Shown in pieces: positions 36,478 to 45,597 of a stretch of DNA of 64,000 nucleotides. Position 1 is the stretch's first letter; every line of letters starts with the position of its first letter. The stretch spans positions 23,709 through 87,708 of the forward strand of contig NZ_WWEQ01000006.1 of NCBI RefSeq assembly GCF_009857845.1, written 5' to 3'. The translations under genes and the position numbers were made by a program. The stretch comes from Brevibacterium rongguiense. Lineage in GTDB: Bacteria; Actinomycetota; Actinomycetes; Actinomycetales; Brevibacteriaceae. The notes below the pieces were generated by a model, which saw only the letters and a program-made list of their open reading frames with translations, had not been told where the DNA came from and did no database searches.

Positions 36478-38699
36478 GCGCGCTCCAGGTCCATCCGCTC
36501 CTCCGCCGGGGCCACGGCGACGGCAAGCCCGCGAGCGCCCTCGGCGCCGAGCGGTCCGCCGATCCCCGCGGCCTCCTCCAGTGCCCGCGCGCGAGCGCTC
36601 ACCAGCACCGCCGCGGGTCGGCCGTGCACGGTGAAGCCGGCGCGGCGCCACCGCCCGCCGCACTCGCCGGCCTCGGCCGCGGTGTCCAGCGTGCGCATCA
36701 CATCCGCAACGGCCTCCGGCTCGCCGAACAGCCGCTCGACCTCGAGGCGGTAGCGCCAGCCCGCGGCACCGGCGGCCGTGCTCACGCGCGGATCCGCCGC
36801 GAAGAACGCGGCCGCGCACCCGGCCGGCAGCCGGACCTGCGCATCCGGCAGCACGGCAAGCAGGCGGGCGGTCCAGTCGATGAGCGCATCCGCTGGCGCG
36901 TCGGCGCGCACGACCACCGCGAGTTCGGGCACCGCGAAGCCCACGCCGCGCGGGCGCGCCCACCGCGCGGGGATGCGCGCCGCCAGCGCGCGGGTCTCGC
37001 GGTTCTTCTGCGCCAGCGCGGCCGCATCGCCGCGGCCGCCCCGCCCCGCCCAGTCCGGCTCGGCGTGATGGGCGACGGCGCCGGGCACGTGCAGCAGCCG
37101 GGCCCCAGCCTGCCACCAGCGGTGGGCAGCCTCCCAGTCCTCGCCCCCGTAGCCCACGAGGGTCTCATCGAACGGGGCCAGGAGGGCCAGCGAGCGCGGC
37201 AGGGCGACCAGGGCGGAGATGACGAAGCGATACGACGCCTCATCGGCGGCCCGCAGGTCCTCCGTCGCGGTGTAGCCGTCCGCCAGCCACCCGACCGGCG
37301 CCCACGCGCGACCGTGCGGGTGGAGGCGCGAGCCGACCGCCACCTCGGCCGCCCCCGCCCGCACCGGGGCGGTCAGCGCCGCGATGAACCCCGGCTGGGG
37401 CACGGTGTCCGCGTCGAGGAAGACGATGACATCGCCGCGGGCGGCCCCGGCGCCCAGATTGCGGGCGGCTCCCGCGCGGAAGCCCCGGTCCTCCTGGTGC
37501 AGCACGCGCACGCCCTCGCACGCGAGCGGGCGGGGCGAGCCGTCGTCGACGACGATGACCTCCGCGCTCGGATCGTCGGCGCGCAGCGCGGCGAGGACGT
37601 CCTGCAGCCGTCGCCGATGCGGCGTGTCCTCCGCCGGCTGGGGGTCGTAGAAGGGGATGACGACGCTCGTGGGCACCGCCGGCTCGGGCAGCCCGGCCAA
37701 GGCCCGGGCGTAGGCGCCCACCGCATCGACGGGATCGGCGCGGCCCTCCGGGGCAAGCCACGTGGAGGCGGGCTCGCGCAGCGCGGCCGCGAGCGCGTCC
37801 GGCAGGGCGTCGGGGGCGACGAGGGTGACCGTGCCCGGCCGCAGCCGGGCCATCTCGCGCGTGTAGCGGGTGTCGATGACAAGCGGGCGGCGGCCGGCCG
37901 CAATCCAGCTGTTGAGCGACCCGGAGGCGGAGAAGTGCTGGTGGAAGACCACCGGCACGTGGACCTGGCGCAGCTCCGCGACGACGCGTTCGGCGGGGAT
38001 GTAACCGCGCTGCTCGAAACCGACGCCCGCGGCGGCCGCCCGCTGCCGCAGCGCCGCGATGGCGTCCTCGTGGCCGTGGGCGGCGCGCCCGAGGACCCGC
38101 ACGGCGAGCGCGGCATCGACCGCGCCCGCGGCGTCGATGACCTCCTCGTATCCCTTGCCCGGGTAGGCGAATCCGAAGAGGCCGATCGTGGGCGGCCCGC
38201 CCTCAGGGCCGGGCGCATCCGGCGCATCCGGCGCCGCGGCGGGCGCGGCGGCCGTCTGGAGCGGGAGCGGGATCACCGCGGCCGCGGGATCGCCCGCGCG
38301 CGGAGCGCGGCGCAGCACCCCCGCTTCGAAGGCCAGCTGGAGCTCATGGTCGGAGCTGAGCACGACGAGCCGGGCGGCGGCGGCCACCCGCCGGTAGGCG
38401 CGGGCGCGGGCGGCGTACCCGCGGCCGTCGCTTGGCTGCGGCAGGTCGTGGAGCGTCACGCTCATGCGGCCGCTCGCGCCGAACCGCTCGGCGCACGCGG
38501 CCGCGGCGGCGGGGTCCGCGCCGAAGAGGCGGTCGGTGAAGTGCAGGTGGACCGCCGCCGGTACGGGCGCAGCGGCGAGCTCGGCGGGGCCCGCGGCGCG
38601 CAGGAGCGGGGCGCCCAGGTCCAGCGCCAACCGGTGCGCCAGCGCCGTGACCCCGTGGTCGAGCCCGCCCACCAGCACGTGCACCGGCAGCTGCGCCAT
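36462..38699 (-). CDS. two-domain glycosyltransferase (GT4-like plus GT2/GT7C)
   Basis: A 745-residue fusion. Residues to about 330 look like a GT4-type GT-B enzyme: VHLHFTDRLFG, GLFGFAYPGKGYEEVIDA and FHQHFSASGSLNSWIAAGRRPLV. From about 350 a GT2 domain follows: TSVVIPFYDPQ, VIVVDDGSPRPL and FLDADTVPQPGFI. It ends in the galactosyltransferase-type GYGGEDWEAAHRWWQAGARLLH. The last 200 residues are less conserved. It probably adds two sugars in sequence to a surface glycan. The ATG at 38699 starts right at the first strand; the WcbI-type gene ends 17 nt upstream. Confidence 0.8.
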   Translation of the reverse strand: MAQLPVHVLVGGLDHGVTALAHRLALDLGAPLLRAAGPAELAAAPVPAAVHLHFTDRLFGADPAAAAACAERFGASGRMSVTLHDLPQPSDGRGYAARARAYRRVAAAARLVVLSSDHELQLAFEAGVLRRAPRAGDPAAAVIPLPLQTAAAPAAAPDAPDAPGPEGGPPTIGLFGFAYPGKGYEEVIDAAGAVDAALAVRVLGRAAHGHEDAIAALRQRAAAAGVGFEQRGYIPAERVVAELRQVHVPVVFHQHFSASGSLNSWIAAGRRPLVIDTRYTREMARLRPGTVTLVAPDALPDALAAALREPASTWLAPEGRADPVDAVGAYARALAGLPEPAVPTSVVIPFYDPQPAEDTPHRRRLQDVLAALRADDPSAEVIVVDDGSPRPLACEGVRVLHQEDRGFRAGAARNLGAGAARGDVIVFLDADTVPQPGFIAALTAPVRAGAAEVAVGSRLHPHGRAWAPVGWLADGYTATEDLRAADEASYRFVISALVALPRSLALLAPFDETLVGYGGEDWEAAHRWWQAGARLLHVPGAVAHHAEPDWAGRGGRGDAAALAQKNRETRALAARIPARWARPRGVGFAVPELAVVVRADAPADALIDWTARLLAVLPDAQVRLPAGCAAAFFAADPRVSTAAGAAGWRYRLEVERLFGEPEAVADVMRTLDTAAEAGECGGRWRRAGFTVHGRPAAVLVSARARALEEAAGIGGPLGAEGARGLAVAVAPAEERMDLERAWAGW

Positions 38700-38715
38700 C
38701 AGCGGCCCCCGGCCA

Positions 38716-39720
38716 TCAGTCCACCCAGCCCAGCAGCCGCAGCCGGGCGCGGCAGTGCTCAAGGCCGTAGGACACGAAGTCGGGATGCTGCGCGTACCAG
38801 GCAAGCTGGGCCGCGCGCAGGCGAGCGGCCGGCAGCTCGCGGCCGTCCACGCTCCACGGCCGCGCCGGCAGTCCGAAGTGCTGCGCGGCGGCGGCCTCGA
38901 GCGCGGCCCTGACCGCTCCGAGCATCTCGAAGTCCGGCGGTCGCACGGCGCCCGGCAGCGCGGCGCCCAGGTCGCGCAGGCGCCGGACCACGCGCTCGAC
39001 CACCCGTGCGAAGAACGCGTTCGCGGGGTGGTTGAGCGTGTGGTGGGTGCGGTAGGCGCGGATGTCCGCCGCCAGCAGGTCCGACGCCGGCACCGCACCG
39101 GCCGCCGCCTCCCGCCGGGCCAGCTCGGCCACGGAGTCCGCGCCGAGCCGCGCTACGGCCGCGGCGGAGACCTCGAGCTCCCCGGCCGCGGCGGCGATGC
39201 GGGCGGGCGCCCCGGGCGCCTCCGGATCGGCGGCGAGGTGCGGGGCGCGGTGGGCGATGAGGAGGGTGCGCAGATCGTGGTAGGCGACGAGCGGTGGATC
39301 GACCGCCCCCGCCCAGGCGGGGCGCAGCGTCGCCTGCGCGGGGAAGTAGCCGGAGAAGCGCAGCGAGGGGATCAGGACCGTGCCCGCGCCGGGCCCCAGC
39401 TCCTCGGCGATGTCCTCCGTGCCGATGGGCAGCCCGCGGTAGCCGCGGCGGACGGGCTGGGCCACGAGGAAGTCCGCGGCCGCGAGCAGGCGGCGCAGGT
39501 GGGGCAGGTCCTCGGCCTCGAGCTCGTGGACGGGCGGGATGAGCGGCGCATCGGCCCCCGCGGTCTCGAGCAGGCGCCGCACGGACCCCGCCTGGCAGTT
39601 CCCGTGCACCACGACGAGGGGGCGGTCGCCGGGCGCCGGATCGGCCAGCCCGAAGAAGCGACCGTAATGGCGGCGCCATGCCGCGGTGCGGTGCGCCCCG
39701 GAGGCGCGCGAGGTCGTCAC
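38716..39720 (-). CDS. WcbI-type polysaccharide biosynthesis protein
   Basis: A 334-residue protein whose N-terminal DRPLVVVHGNCQAGSVRRLLE matches the GNCQ motif of WcbI, a capsule protein of Burkholderia with an SGNH-like fold that binds CoA and is thought to acetylate sugar. FLVAQPVRRGYRG and GTVLIPSLRFSGYFP fit the same family. It starts with GTG, with TAGGCT ending 6 nt upstream (39727-39732) and no ribosome binding site, so it is probably leaderless. It leads the minus-strand half of the glycan cluster. Confidence 0.75.
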   Translation of the reverse strand: MTTSRASGAHRTAAWRRHYGRFFGLADPAPGDRPLVVVHGNCQAGSVRRLLETAGADAPLIPPVHELEAEDLPHLRRLLAAADFLVAQPVRRGYRGLPIGTEDIAEELGPGAGTVLIPSLRFSGYFPAQATLRPAWAGAVDPPLVAYHDLRTLLIAHRAPHLAADPEAPGAPARIAAAAGELEVSAAAVARLGADSVAELARREAAAGAVPASDLLAADIRAYRTHHTLNHPANAFFARVVERVVRRLRDLGAALPGAVRPPDFEMLGAVRAALEAAAAQHFGLPARPWSVDGRELPAARLRAAQLAWYAQHPDFVSYGLEHCRARLRLLGWVD

Positions 39721-39895
39721 CCGCCCAGCCTAGCGGCCCGGCCGGCCCGCCCGGCGGCGGTGCCCCCGCCCGCGCCCGCAGAGGACCCGCGCCCGCAGAG
39801 GAACAAGGTGCCTTACGATGGCAAGGGACGGCCGCGCCGCCGCTGCGGCACACGGAGGGCCGGCCCACATCGGCTAGTCGGGGCGATTCCCGGAG
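39721..39895. promoter_or_regulatory. divergent promoter region of the glycan cluster
   Basis: Contains the leaderless -10 TAGGCT for the minus-strand genes (39732-39727) and TACGAT (39814-39819) as a possible -10 for the plus-strand genes. Between them is a 17-bp tandem duplication (CGCGCCCGCAGAGGA, 39771-39785 and 39788-39802). Confidence 0.4.
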
Positions 39896-42189
39896 ATGGG
39901 CAGGTCAACGGTGCGGATTCGGGTCCTCTCGGTGCCATCGACCCACCCCTACGTCGATGCCGCGATCGAGGCGGCCCACGTGGAGCGCGTGCCGCTCGCA
40001 CCGGGTGTCCAGGACGCCCCGGAGTCCGCCTGGCGCGCCTCCCCCGCGTTCGACCCCAGCTGGGTCGCGGCGAACGCCCACCGCTTCGATGTCTGCCACG
40101 TGCACTTCGGCTTCGAGGGCTTCACCCGCGAGCAGCTGAGCGCGTTCTGCGCCGCGCTGCGCGCGCACCGCAAGCCCCTCGTGCTCACCGTGCACGACCT
40201 GGACAACCCCCAGCTCGCCGCCGCGGAGCAGGAGGCGTTCCGCGAGCGCCTGGGCCTGCTCGTCGTCGCAGCCGCCGAGGTCCTCACGCTCACCCCCGGC
40301 GCGGCCGCCGAGATCGAGGCGCGCTACGGCCGACGGGCCATCGTCGTCGAGCACCCACCGCTCGGCGCCCCCGCGGGCCCCGGGGAGCCGGCTCAGCCCG
40401 AGGAGCCCTGGGGCGCCGGGCGCCGGACCGGCCGCACGGTGGGCGTCCTGCTCAAGGACGCCCGCCCGTCCGTGGACGTGGGGCTCATCGGCTCGCTGGC
40501 CGCCGCGCTCGCGGCGCACTGCCCCGGCTGGAGCCTCGAGGTCCTCCACCACGGGACCTTCCGCGCAGGCCGCGAGGCCGCCGCCCGTGCCCTGCTGCGC
40601 GAGCTCGCGCCGCTGGAGCGGGTCCGAACCGTGCGCACCCCCCGGCTCAGCGACGCCCAGCTCGAGGCCTGGATCACCGGCCTCGACCTGCTCGCACTGC
40701 CCTATGCGCACGGGACGCACTCCGGCCTGCTCGAGCTCGCCAACGACCTGGGCACCCGCACGCTCATGCCCCGGGTGGGCTACCTGGGCGAGCAGCACCG
40801 GCAGGCGAACCTCACGCTCGCCTCCGACGGCGCAGCGGACATCGTGGCCGCGCTGGCCGCGGCGGAGCGCCTCGCGCCGCTGCCCCGCCTGGAGCCGGCC
40901 GAGCGCCGGCGCCGGCTGCGCACGTTCCGCTCCGAGCACACCGCCGTCTACCGGCGGGCCCGCGCGAGCGGGGCCGGCCGAGCCGTGGTGGGCGCGCCGG
41001 AGGGCCTGTCGATCCTGCTGCTGTCCGCGTTCACCCACCCGATCGGCCAGCCGCACCGCGGGGGCCTCGAGTCCCACGTGTGGTCGCTGGCGCGCGAGCT
41101 GCGCCGGCGCGGCCACCGTGTCTCCCTGGCAGCCCCCGAGGGCTCCGACCTGCTGGACTCCGGGGTGCCCGCGTTCGCCTATCCGCGTGCCGAGTGGCCC
41201 GCCGATGCGCAGCGCACGGATGCGCGCCTGCCGCCCGCGCTCCTGCCCGTGGAGGCGGCGGCGCTCGCGCGGGCGCTCGGCTACGCGCATGCCCACCCGG
41301 AGGCGTTCGACGTCATCCACGACCACAGCGCGCACCCCCTGCCGCTGCGCACCCCGGGCCCCGTGCCGCTCCTCACGACCCTCCACACGCCGCCCCAGCC
41401 GGAGATGATCGCGGCCCTGTGCGCGGGCGGGCGGGGGCGGGCCTCCGCCTCCGGTGAGTCCGCCCCCTCCGAGCTCATCACCGTCTCGCGCCATACGGCC
41501 GCCGCCTGGGCCGCGCGCGGGGTGAGCGCGGACGTCGTGCGCAACGGGGTCGCCACCGGCGAGTGGACGCTGGGCCCGGGGGGCGAGGGCATCTGCTGGT
41601 TCGGGCGCATCGTGCCGGAGAAGGCACCGCACCTCGCCGTTGCGGCGGCCGTGCGGGCCGGGGCCCGGCTCACCGTCGTCGGCCCGGTGGGCGATGAGGC
41701 CTACGCGCAGGAGGTCTTCGGGCCCGCGGCGGCGGCCGCGGGCAGCCTGGTGGACGTGCGCGGACCGCTGCCCGTCCGCGAGCTCGCCGGCGTCGTCGCG
41801 GACTCCGCGGCGCGCTCGTGACCCCCGTGTGGGACGAGCCGTTCGGCCAGGTGGTGGCCGAGGCGCTCGCCTGCGGCACGCCCGTCGTCGCGATCGCCCG
41901 CGGCGGCCTGGGCCAGACGTTCTCCGGGGTGGAGGGCGTCCACCTCGTGGCGCCGCGAGCGAACCCGCGCGCCCAGGTCGCGGACCTCGCGGCCGCGCTG
42001 CGCCCGCTCCTCGCGCTGCGCTCCGATCCCGCCGCCGCCGAGCAGGCGCGCTCCATCGCGCGCGCCCAGGCGCTCGAGCGGTTCTCCTTCGACCGCACCG
42101 TCGACGCGCTCGAGCGGCGCTACCGCCGCCTCGCCGCCCGCGCTCCGCGCCGGGGCGGGGCCCGCTCCGACTTGGCGGCGGGGGCATGA
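39896..42189 (+). pseudogene. two-domain GT4 glycosyltransferase, frameshifted near 41810
   Basis: Two reading frames together encode one protein of about 764 residues. The first (39896-41821, 641 codons) holds a GT4-like unit (VCHVHFGFEGFT, LLALPYAHGTHSGLLELAND) and then the start of a second (FTHPIGQPHRGGLESHVWSLA ... ICWFGRIVPEKAPHLAV). It stops at 41819-41821. The second frame (GTG 41818) continues exactly where the fold needs it: TPVWDEPFGQVVAEALACGTPVV, the donor-binding E-x7-E region. A GC-dinucleotide gain in GCGGCGCGCTC (41807-41817) would explain the shift. It may be a true mutation, a slippage switch or a sequence error. Confidence 0.75.
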
Positions 42190-43253
42190 TCGGCTGGTAC
42201 CTCCACCACCACGGGCGCGGACACCTGGACCGCCTGCGCGCGGTGGCGCCCCTGATCGGTCAGCCCATCACCGTCTTCTCCTCCCTGCCCGCGCCCGCGC
42301 GCCCGCCCGCGTCCGCGGCGGGCCCGGTCCGCTGGGTGGGACTGGACGCCGATGCCGGGCCGGAGGAGGCGTGCCCGGACCCCGCGCGCGCCGACCCCAC
42401 CGCCGGCGGGCGGCTCCACTGGGCTCCGCTGCTGCACCGGGGCCACGCCCGCCGCCTCGCCGCCATCGCCCAGGCCGCGCTCGGGCTCTCCGGACTCGTC
42501 GTGGACGTCTCCGCGGAGGCCGCGCTCCTGGGGCGGCTGCTGGGCCTCCCGGTGGCGCTGTTCACCCAGCCGGGTGACCGCACGGACGCCCCGCATCGGC
42601 TGGCGCTCGACCTGGCCAGCGTCATCATCGCGCCCTTCCCCTCCGCCGAGGCGCTGGGCGCGTCCGCGTTCGCCGCTGCGGCCCCGCACCTCGTGGGCCG
42701 GGCGCGGGCCGTGTGCGTGGGCGGCCTCGCGCCGGACGACGATCCCGAGGACACCGGCCGGGACGCCGCCGCACCGGCCGGCACGCGGTCTGAGGCGCCG
42801 GCCGAGGGACGGCTGCGGGTGCTCGCCGTGGGCGGCGCCGGCGGCTCGCTGCTCACCGCCCGGGACCTCGAGGCCGCCGCCGCGGCCTCCCGCCATGCGT
42901 GGCGGCTGATCGGCGTGCCCGGCCATCCGTTCAGCCCCGCCGTGGCGGCGGAGCTGGCCGCCTGCGACGTCGCGATCGTGGGTGCGGGGCTGGGCAGCGT
43001 CGCCCAGCTCGCCCGCTCCGGCCGGCCCGGGGCGATCCTGCCGGCGCCCCGCCCGTTCGGCGAGCAGGCGGCGACGGCGCGCATGCTCGCCGAGCTGGGC
43101 GCGGTCGTCGTGGACAGCCCGCCCCCGCCCGCCGCGTGGGACGGCCTGCTCGATCGGGCCCGCGCCGCCGGGCCGCTGCGCGGCTGGCACCGCCCGGACG
43201 GGGCCGCCGCCGCGGCGGCCGCGATCACCGCCGCCTGCGGTGGGCGCCCATGA
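42186..43253 (+). CDS. GT-B glycosyltransferase (GT1/MurG-like)
   Basis: A 355-residue enzyme with a two-domain GT-B layout. MIGWYLHHHGRGHLDRLRAV at the N-terminus resembles the GHxxR glycine-rich start of GT1/GT28 enzymes. ALLGRLLGLPVALFTQPGDR closes the first half. The C-terminal VAIVGAGLGSVAQLARSGRPGAILPAPRPFGEQAATA is the nucleotide-sugar site. The ATG overlaps the preceding stop (ATGA). The sugar and acceptor are not known. Confidence 0.78.
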   Translation: MIGWYLHHHGRGHLDRLRAVAPLIGQPITVFSSLPAPARPPASAAGPVRWVGLDADAGPEEACPDPARADPTAGGRLHWAPLLHRGHARRLAAIAQAALGLSGLVVDVSAEAALLGRLLGLPVALFTQPGDRTDAPHRLALDLASVIIAPFPSAEALGASAFAAAAPHLVGRARAVCVGGLAPDDDPEDTGRDAAAPAGTRSEAPAEGRLRVLAVGGAGGSLLTARDLEAAAAASRHAWRLIGVPGHPFSPAVAAELAACDVAIVGAGLGSVAQLARSGRPGAILPAPRPFGEQAATARMLAELGAVVVDSPPPPAAWDGLLDRARAAGPLRGWHRPDGAAAAAAAITAACGGRP

Positions 43254-44149
43254 GGGTCGAGGTCCTCACGCTCGCGACGCCGGACCGCCTCCACCGCGTG
43301 CTCGCCCAGCATGCGGCCCTTGCCGCCGCGCCGCCGGCCCGCCATCGCGTGGCCGTCCTGAGCCCCTCCCCCTCGGACCTCGCCGCGCAGCGCCTGCCGT
43401 CCTCCATGACCCCCCTGCACGTGCCGGCGCGGGGCCGCCTGCCCCTGGCCCGGGCGCGCAACGCCCTGGCCGAGGCCGGCAGCCGGGAGGGTGCCGACCT
43501 CCTCGTCTTCCTCGACGCGGACTGCCTGCCGGCACCGGGCTTCCTGCCCGCCCTCGAGGCGGCCGCGGTGCGCGAGCCCGATGCGCTGCTCACCGGCCCC
43601 GTCACCTACCTGACCCAGGCGCAGACGGATCCGCGCCTCGCGCTGGGGCAGCGGGCCGCAAGCACCCCGGGGCCGGACCCGATCGCCGCGATGACCGCGA
43701 TCCGCCGGCCCCATCCCGCGCGCCCCGACCCGCCGGCGGGCACGCTGCAGGCCGTGCGGGCAGCGGAGGCCGCGGAGGCCGACTACGCCCTGTTCTGGTC
43801 CCTGGCCTTCGCGCTGCGCCCGCGCACCTTCGCCCGCATCGGGGGCTTCTGCGAGGACTACTGCGGCTACGGCGGGGAGGACACGGACTTCGCGCTGTGC
43901 GCCCGGCGGGCCGGCGCGGACCTCGTGTGGGCGGGCGGTGCGGCCGCCGTGCACCTGTACCACCCGGTCAGCCGGCCGCCGGTGGAGCATCTCGAGGACA
44001 TCGTGGCCAACGCCCGCCTGTTCTTCCGGCGCTGGGGCCACTGGCCGATGCGCGGGTGGCTCGAGGCCTTCGCCGCGGCGGGGCTCGTGGACTACGACCC
44101 CCGTGCCGCCGGCCCGGAGGCCGGCCTGCGGCTCAGACGGTCCAGATGA
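43250..44149 (+). CDS. family 2 glycosyltransferase with GT7C domain
   Basis: A 299-residue GT-A enzyme. LARARNALAEAGSREGADLLVFLDADCLPAPGFL carries the DxD motif. IGGFCEDYCGYGGEDTDFALCARRAGADLVW is the galactosyltransferase (GT7C) signature, very like the end of the large glycosyltransferase at 36462. The ATG overlaps the preceding stop (ATGA). It converges with the YfcC-type transporter gene, overlapping its end by 17 nt. Confidence 0.8.
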   Translation: MRVEVLTLATPDRLHRVLAQHAALAAAPPARHRVAVLSPSPSDLAAQRLPSSMTPLHVPARGRLPLARARNALAEAGSREGADLLVFLDADCLPAPGFLPALEAAAVREPDALLTGPVTYLTQAQTDPRLALGQRAASTPGPDPIAAMTAIRRPHPARPDPPAGTLQAVRAAEAAEADYALFWSLAFALRPRTFARIGGFCEDYCGYGGEDTDFALCARRAGADLVWAGGAAAVHLYHPVSRPPVEHLEDIVANARLFFRRWGHWPMRGWLEAFAAAGLVDYDPRAAGPEAGLRLRRSR

Positions 44150-45578
44150 ACATGTGCACGACGATGACGTAGGCGCAGCCGATCGCGTAGAAGACTCCCA
44201 TGAGCGGCAGCAGGAAGCGCGCCCAGGTGAACCACGAGACCCCCGCGATGGCGAGGCCCGCCATCATCGATCCGCTCGTGGGGGTGAGGCAGTTCGAGAT
44301 GCCGTCGCCGAATTGGAAGGCGAGGACCGCGGTCTGGCGGCTGACGCCCACGAGGTCGGACAGCGGGGCCATGATCGGCATCGTCAGCGCGGCCTGGCCG
44401 CTGCCGGAGGACACGAGGTAGTTGATGGCGCTCTGCGCCACCACCATGCCGCCGGCGGCGAACGTGCTCGACAGGCTGCCCACCGCGCTGGCCATCCCGT
44501 AGACGATCGTGTCCAGCACGTGCGCGTCAGTCAGCAGCACGATGCCGCTGTAGGCGAGGCCCACGGACAGCGCGGCCACGAGCAGGTCCTTGCAGCCGGC
44601 GGTGAACGTCTCCGCCACCGCGTTGTAGTCCATCCGCGCGATGACGGCCACGATGAGCGCCATGACGATGAACACCGCGGACATCTCCGCGATGAACCAC
44701 CCGAACGCGATGATCCCCACCGGCACCGTGACGATCGCCGCGACGAAGACGCACACGATCGCGATATCGCGCGCGGTGAACGGGCCGTCCTGCGGATCGC
44801 CGGCGCCGCCGTCCGGGCCGCCCGCGGGCTGCGGCGAGCCATCCGGAGCGGCGGCGCCCATGCCCACGAGGCTCTTGTTCGGGTCCTTGAGGATCTTCGC
44901 CCCGTAGCGCATGAAGTAGGCCGCCGCGACGACGTAGAGGATGACGAGGAGCCCCGCGCGCACCGCCATGCCGGAGAACAGCGGCACCCCGGCGATCTGC
45001 TGAGCGATGCCGATGTTGAACGGGTTCGTAATGGACCCGGCCCAGCCCACCGCGGTGCCGACGAGCGGCAGCGCCGCGATGAGGATTCGGTCGAAGCCGA
45101 TCCGCTGGAGGATCGGCAGGATGATGATGAGGTAGGGGATCGCCTCCTCGCTCATGCCGAACGTGGCCCCGGCAAGCGCGAAGAAGCCCAGCACCACGGG
45201 GATGATGAACAGCTCGCGCCCCGCGAACCGGGCGAGCACCCGCCGCAGCATCCGGTCGACCGCGCCGGTGGAGTTGAGCACCCCCAGACAGCCCCCGATG
45301 ATGAGGAGGAAGAAGATGATCTCCGCACCCTTCTCCATGCCCGCGAGGACGGACATGAAGAGATCGGCCGGGCTGGCCGGGGCGGCGGCCACCGCGTGGT
45401 ACGTGCCGCTGATGACCAGGTCGCGGCCGGCGGAGTCCGGTCGCTTGTCGTATTCGCCGGCGGGGATGAGATAGGTGGCGATGCCGAGCAGCACGGTGAT
45501 GCCGAAGAGGATGACGAAGGTGTGCGGCACGCGGTCGGCCCGCAGGCCCTTCCGCAGGCGCGCGGGCGCGGTGTTCAC
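44133..45578 (-). CDS. YfcC family transporter
   Basis: A 481-residue membrane protein of the YfcC (ion transporter superfamily) type with about 12 helices. The N-terminus VPHTFVILFGITVLLGIATYLIPAGEY is the family's first segment. GATFGMSEEAIPYLIIILPI and GWAGSITNPFNIGIAQQIAG are the paired re-entrant motifs, repeated later as SGSGQAALTMPIMAPLSDLVG and LTPTSGSMMAGLAIAGV. Substrates are likely organic or amino acids. It is third in an operon with hutU and an M20 hydrolase, so it may import the hydrolase's substrate. GTG start. Confidence 0.82.
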   Translation of the reverse strand: MNTAPARLRKGLRADRVPHTFVILFGITVLLGIATYLIPAGEYDKRPDSAGRDLVISGTYHAVAAAPASPADLFMSVLAGMEKGAEIIFFLLIIGGCLGVLNSTGAVDRMLRRVLARFAGRELFIIPVVLGFFALAGATFGMSEEAIPYLIIILPILQRIGFDRILIAALPLVGTAVGWAGSITNPFNIGIAQQIAGVPLFSGMAVRAGLLVILYVVAAAYFMRYGAKILKDPNKSLVGMGAAAPDGSPQPAGGPDGGAGDPQDGPFTARDIAIVCVFVAAIVTVPVGIIAFGWFIAEMSAVFIVMALIVAVIARMDYNAVAETFTAGCKDLLVAALSVGLAYSGIVLLTDAHVLDTIVYGMASAVGSLSSTFAAGGMVVAQSAINYLVSSGSGQAALTMPIMAPLSDLVGVSRQTAVLAFQFGDGISNCLTPTSGSMMAGLAIAGVSWFTWARFLLPLMGVFYAIGCAYVIVVHMFIWTV

Positions 45579-45597
45579 AGGTCCGATGACGGGCCCC

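Noticed and set aside
41818..42189. Independent small gene after the GT4 gene
   Set aside because: Its sequence is the second half of the GT4 donor domain, so it is better read as the continuation of a frameshifted gene.
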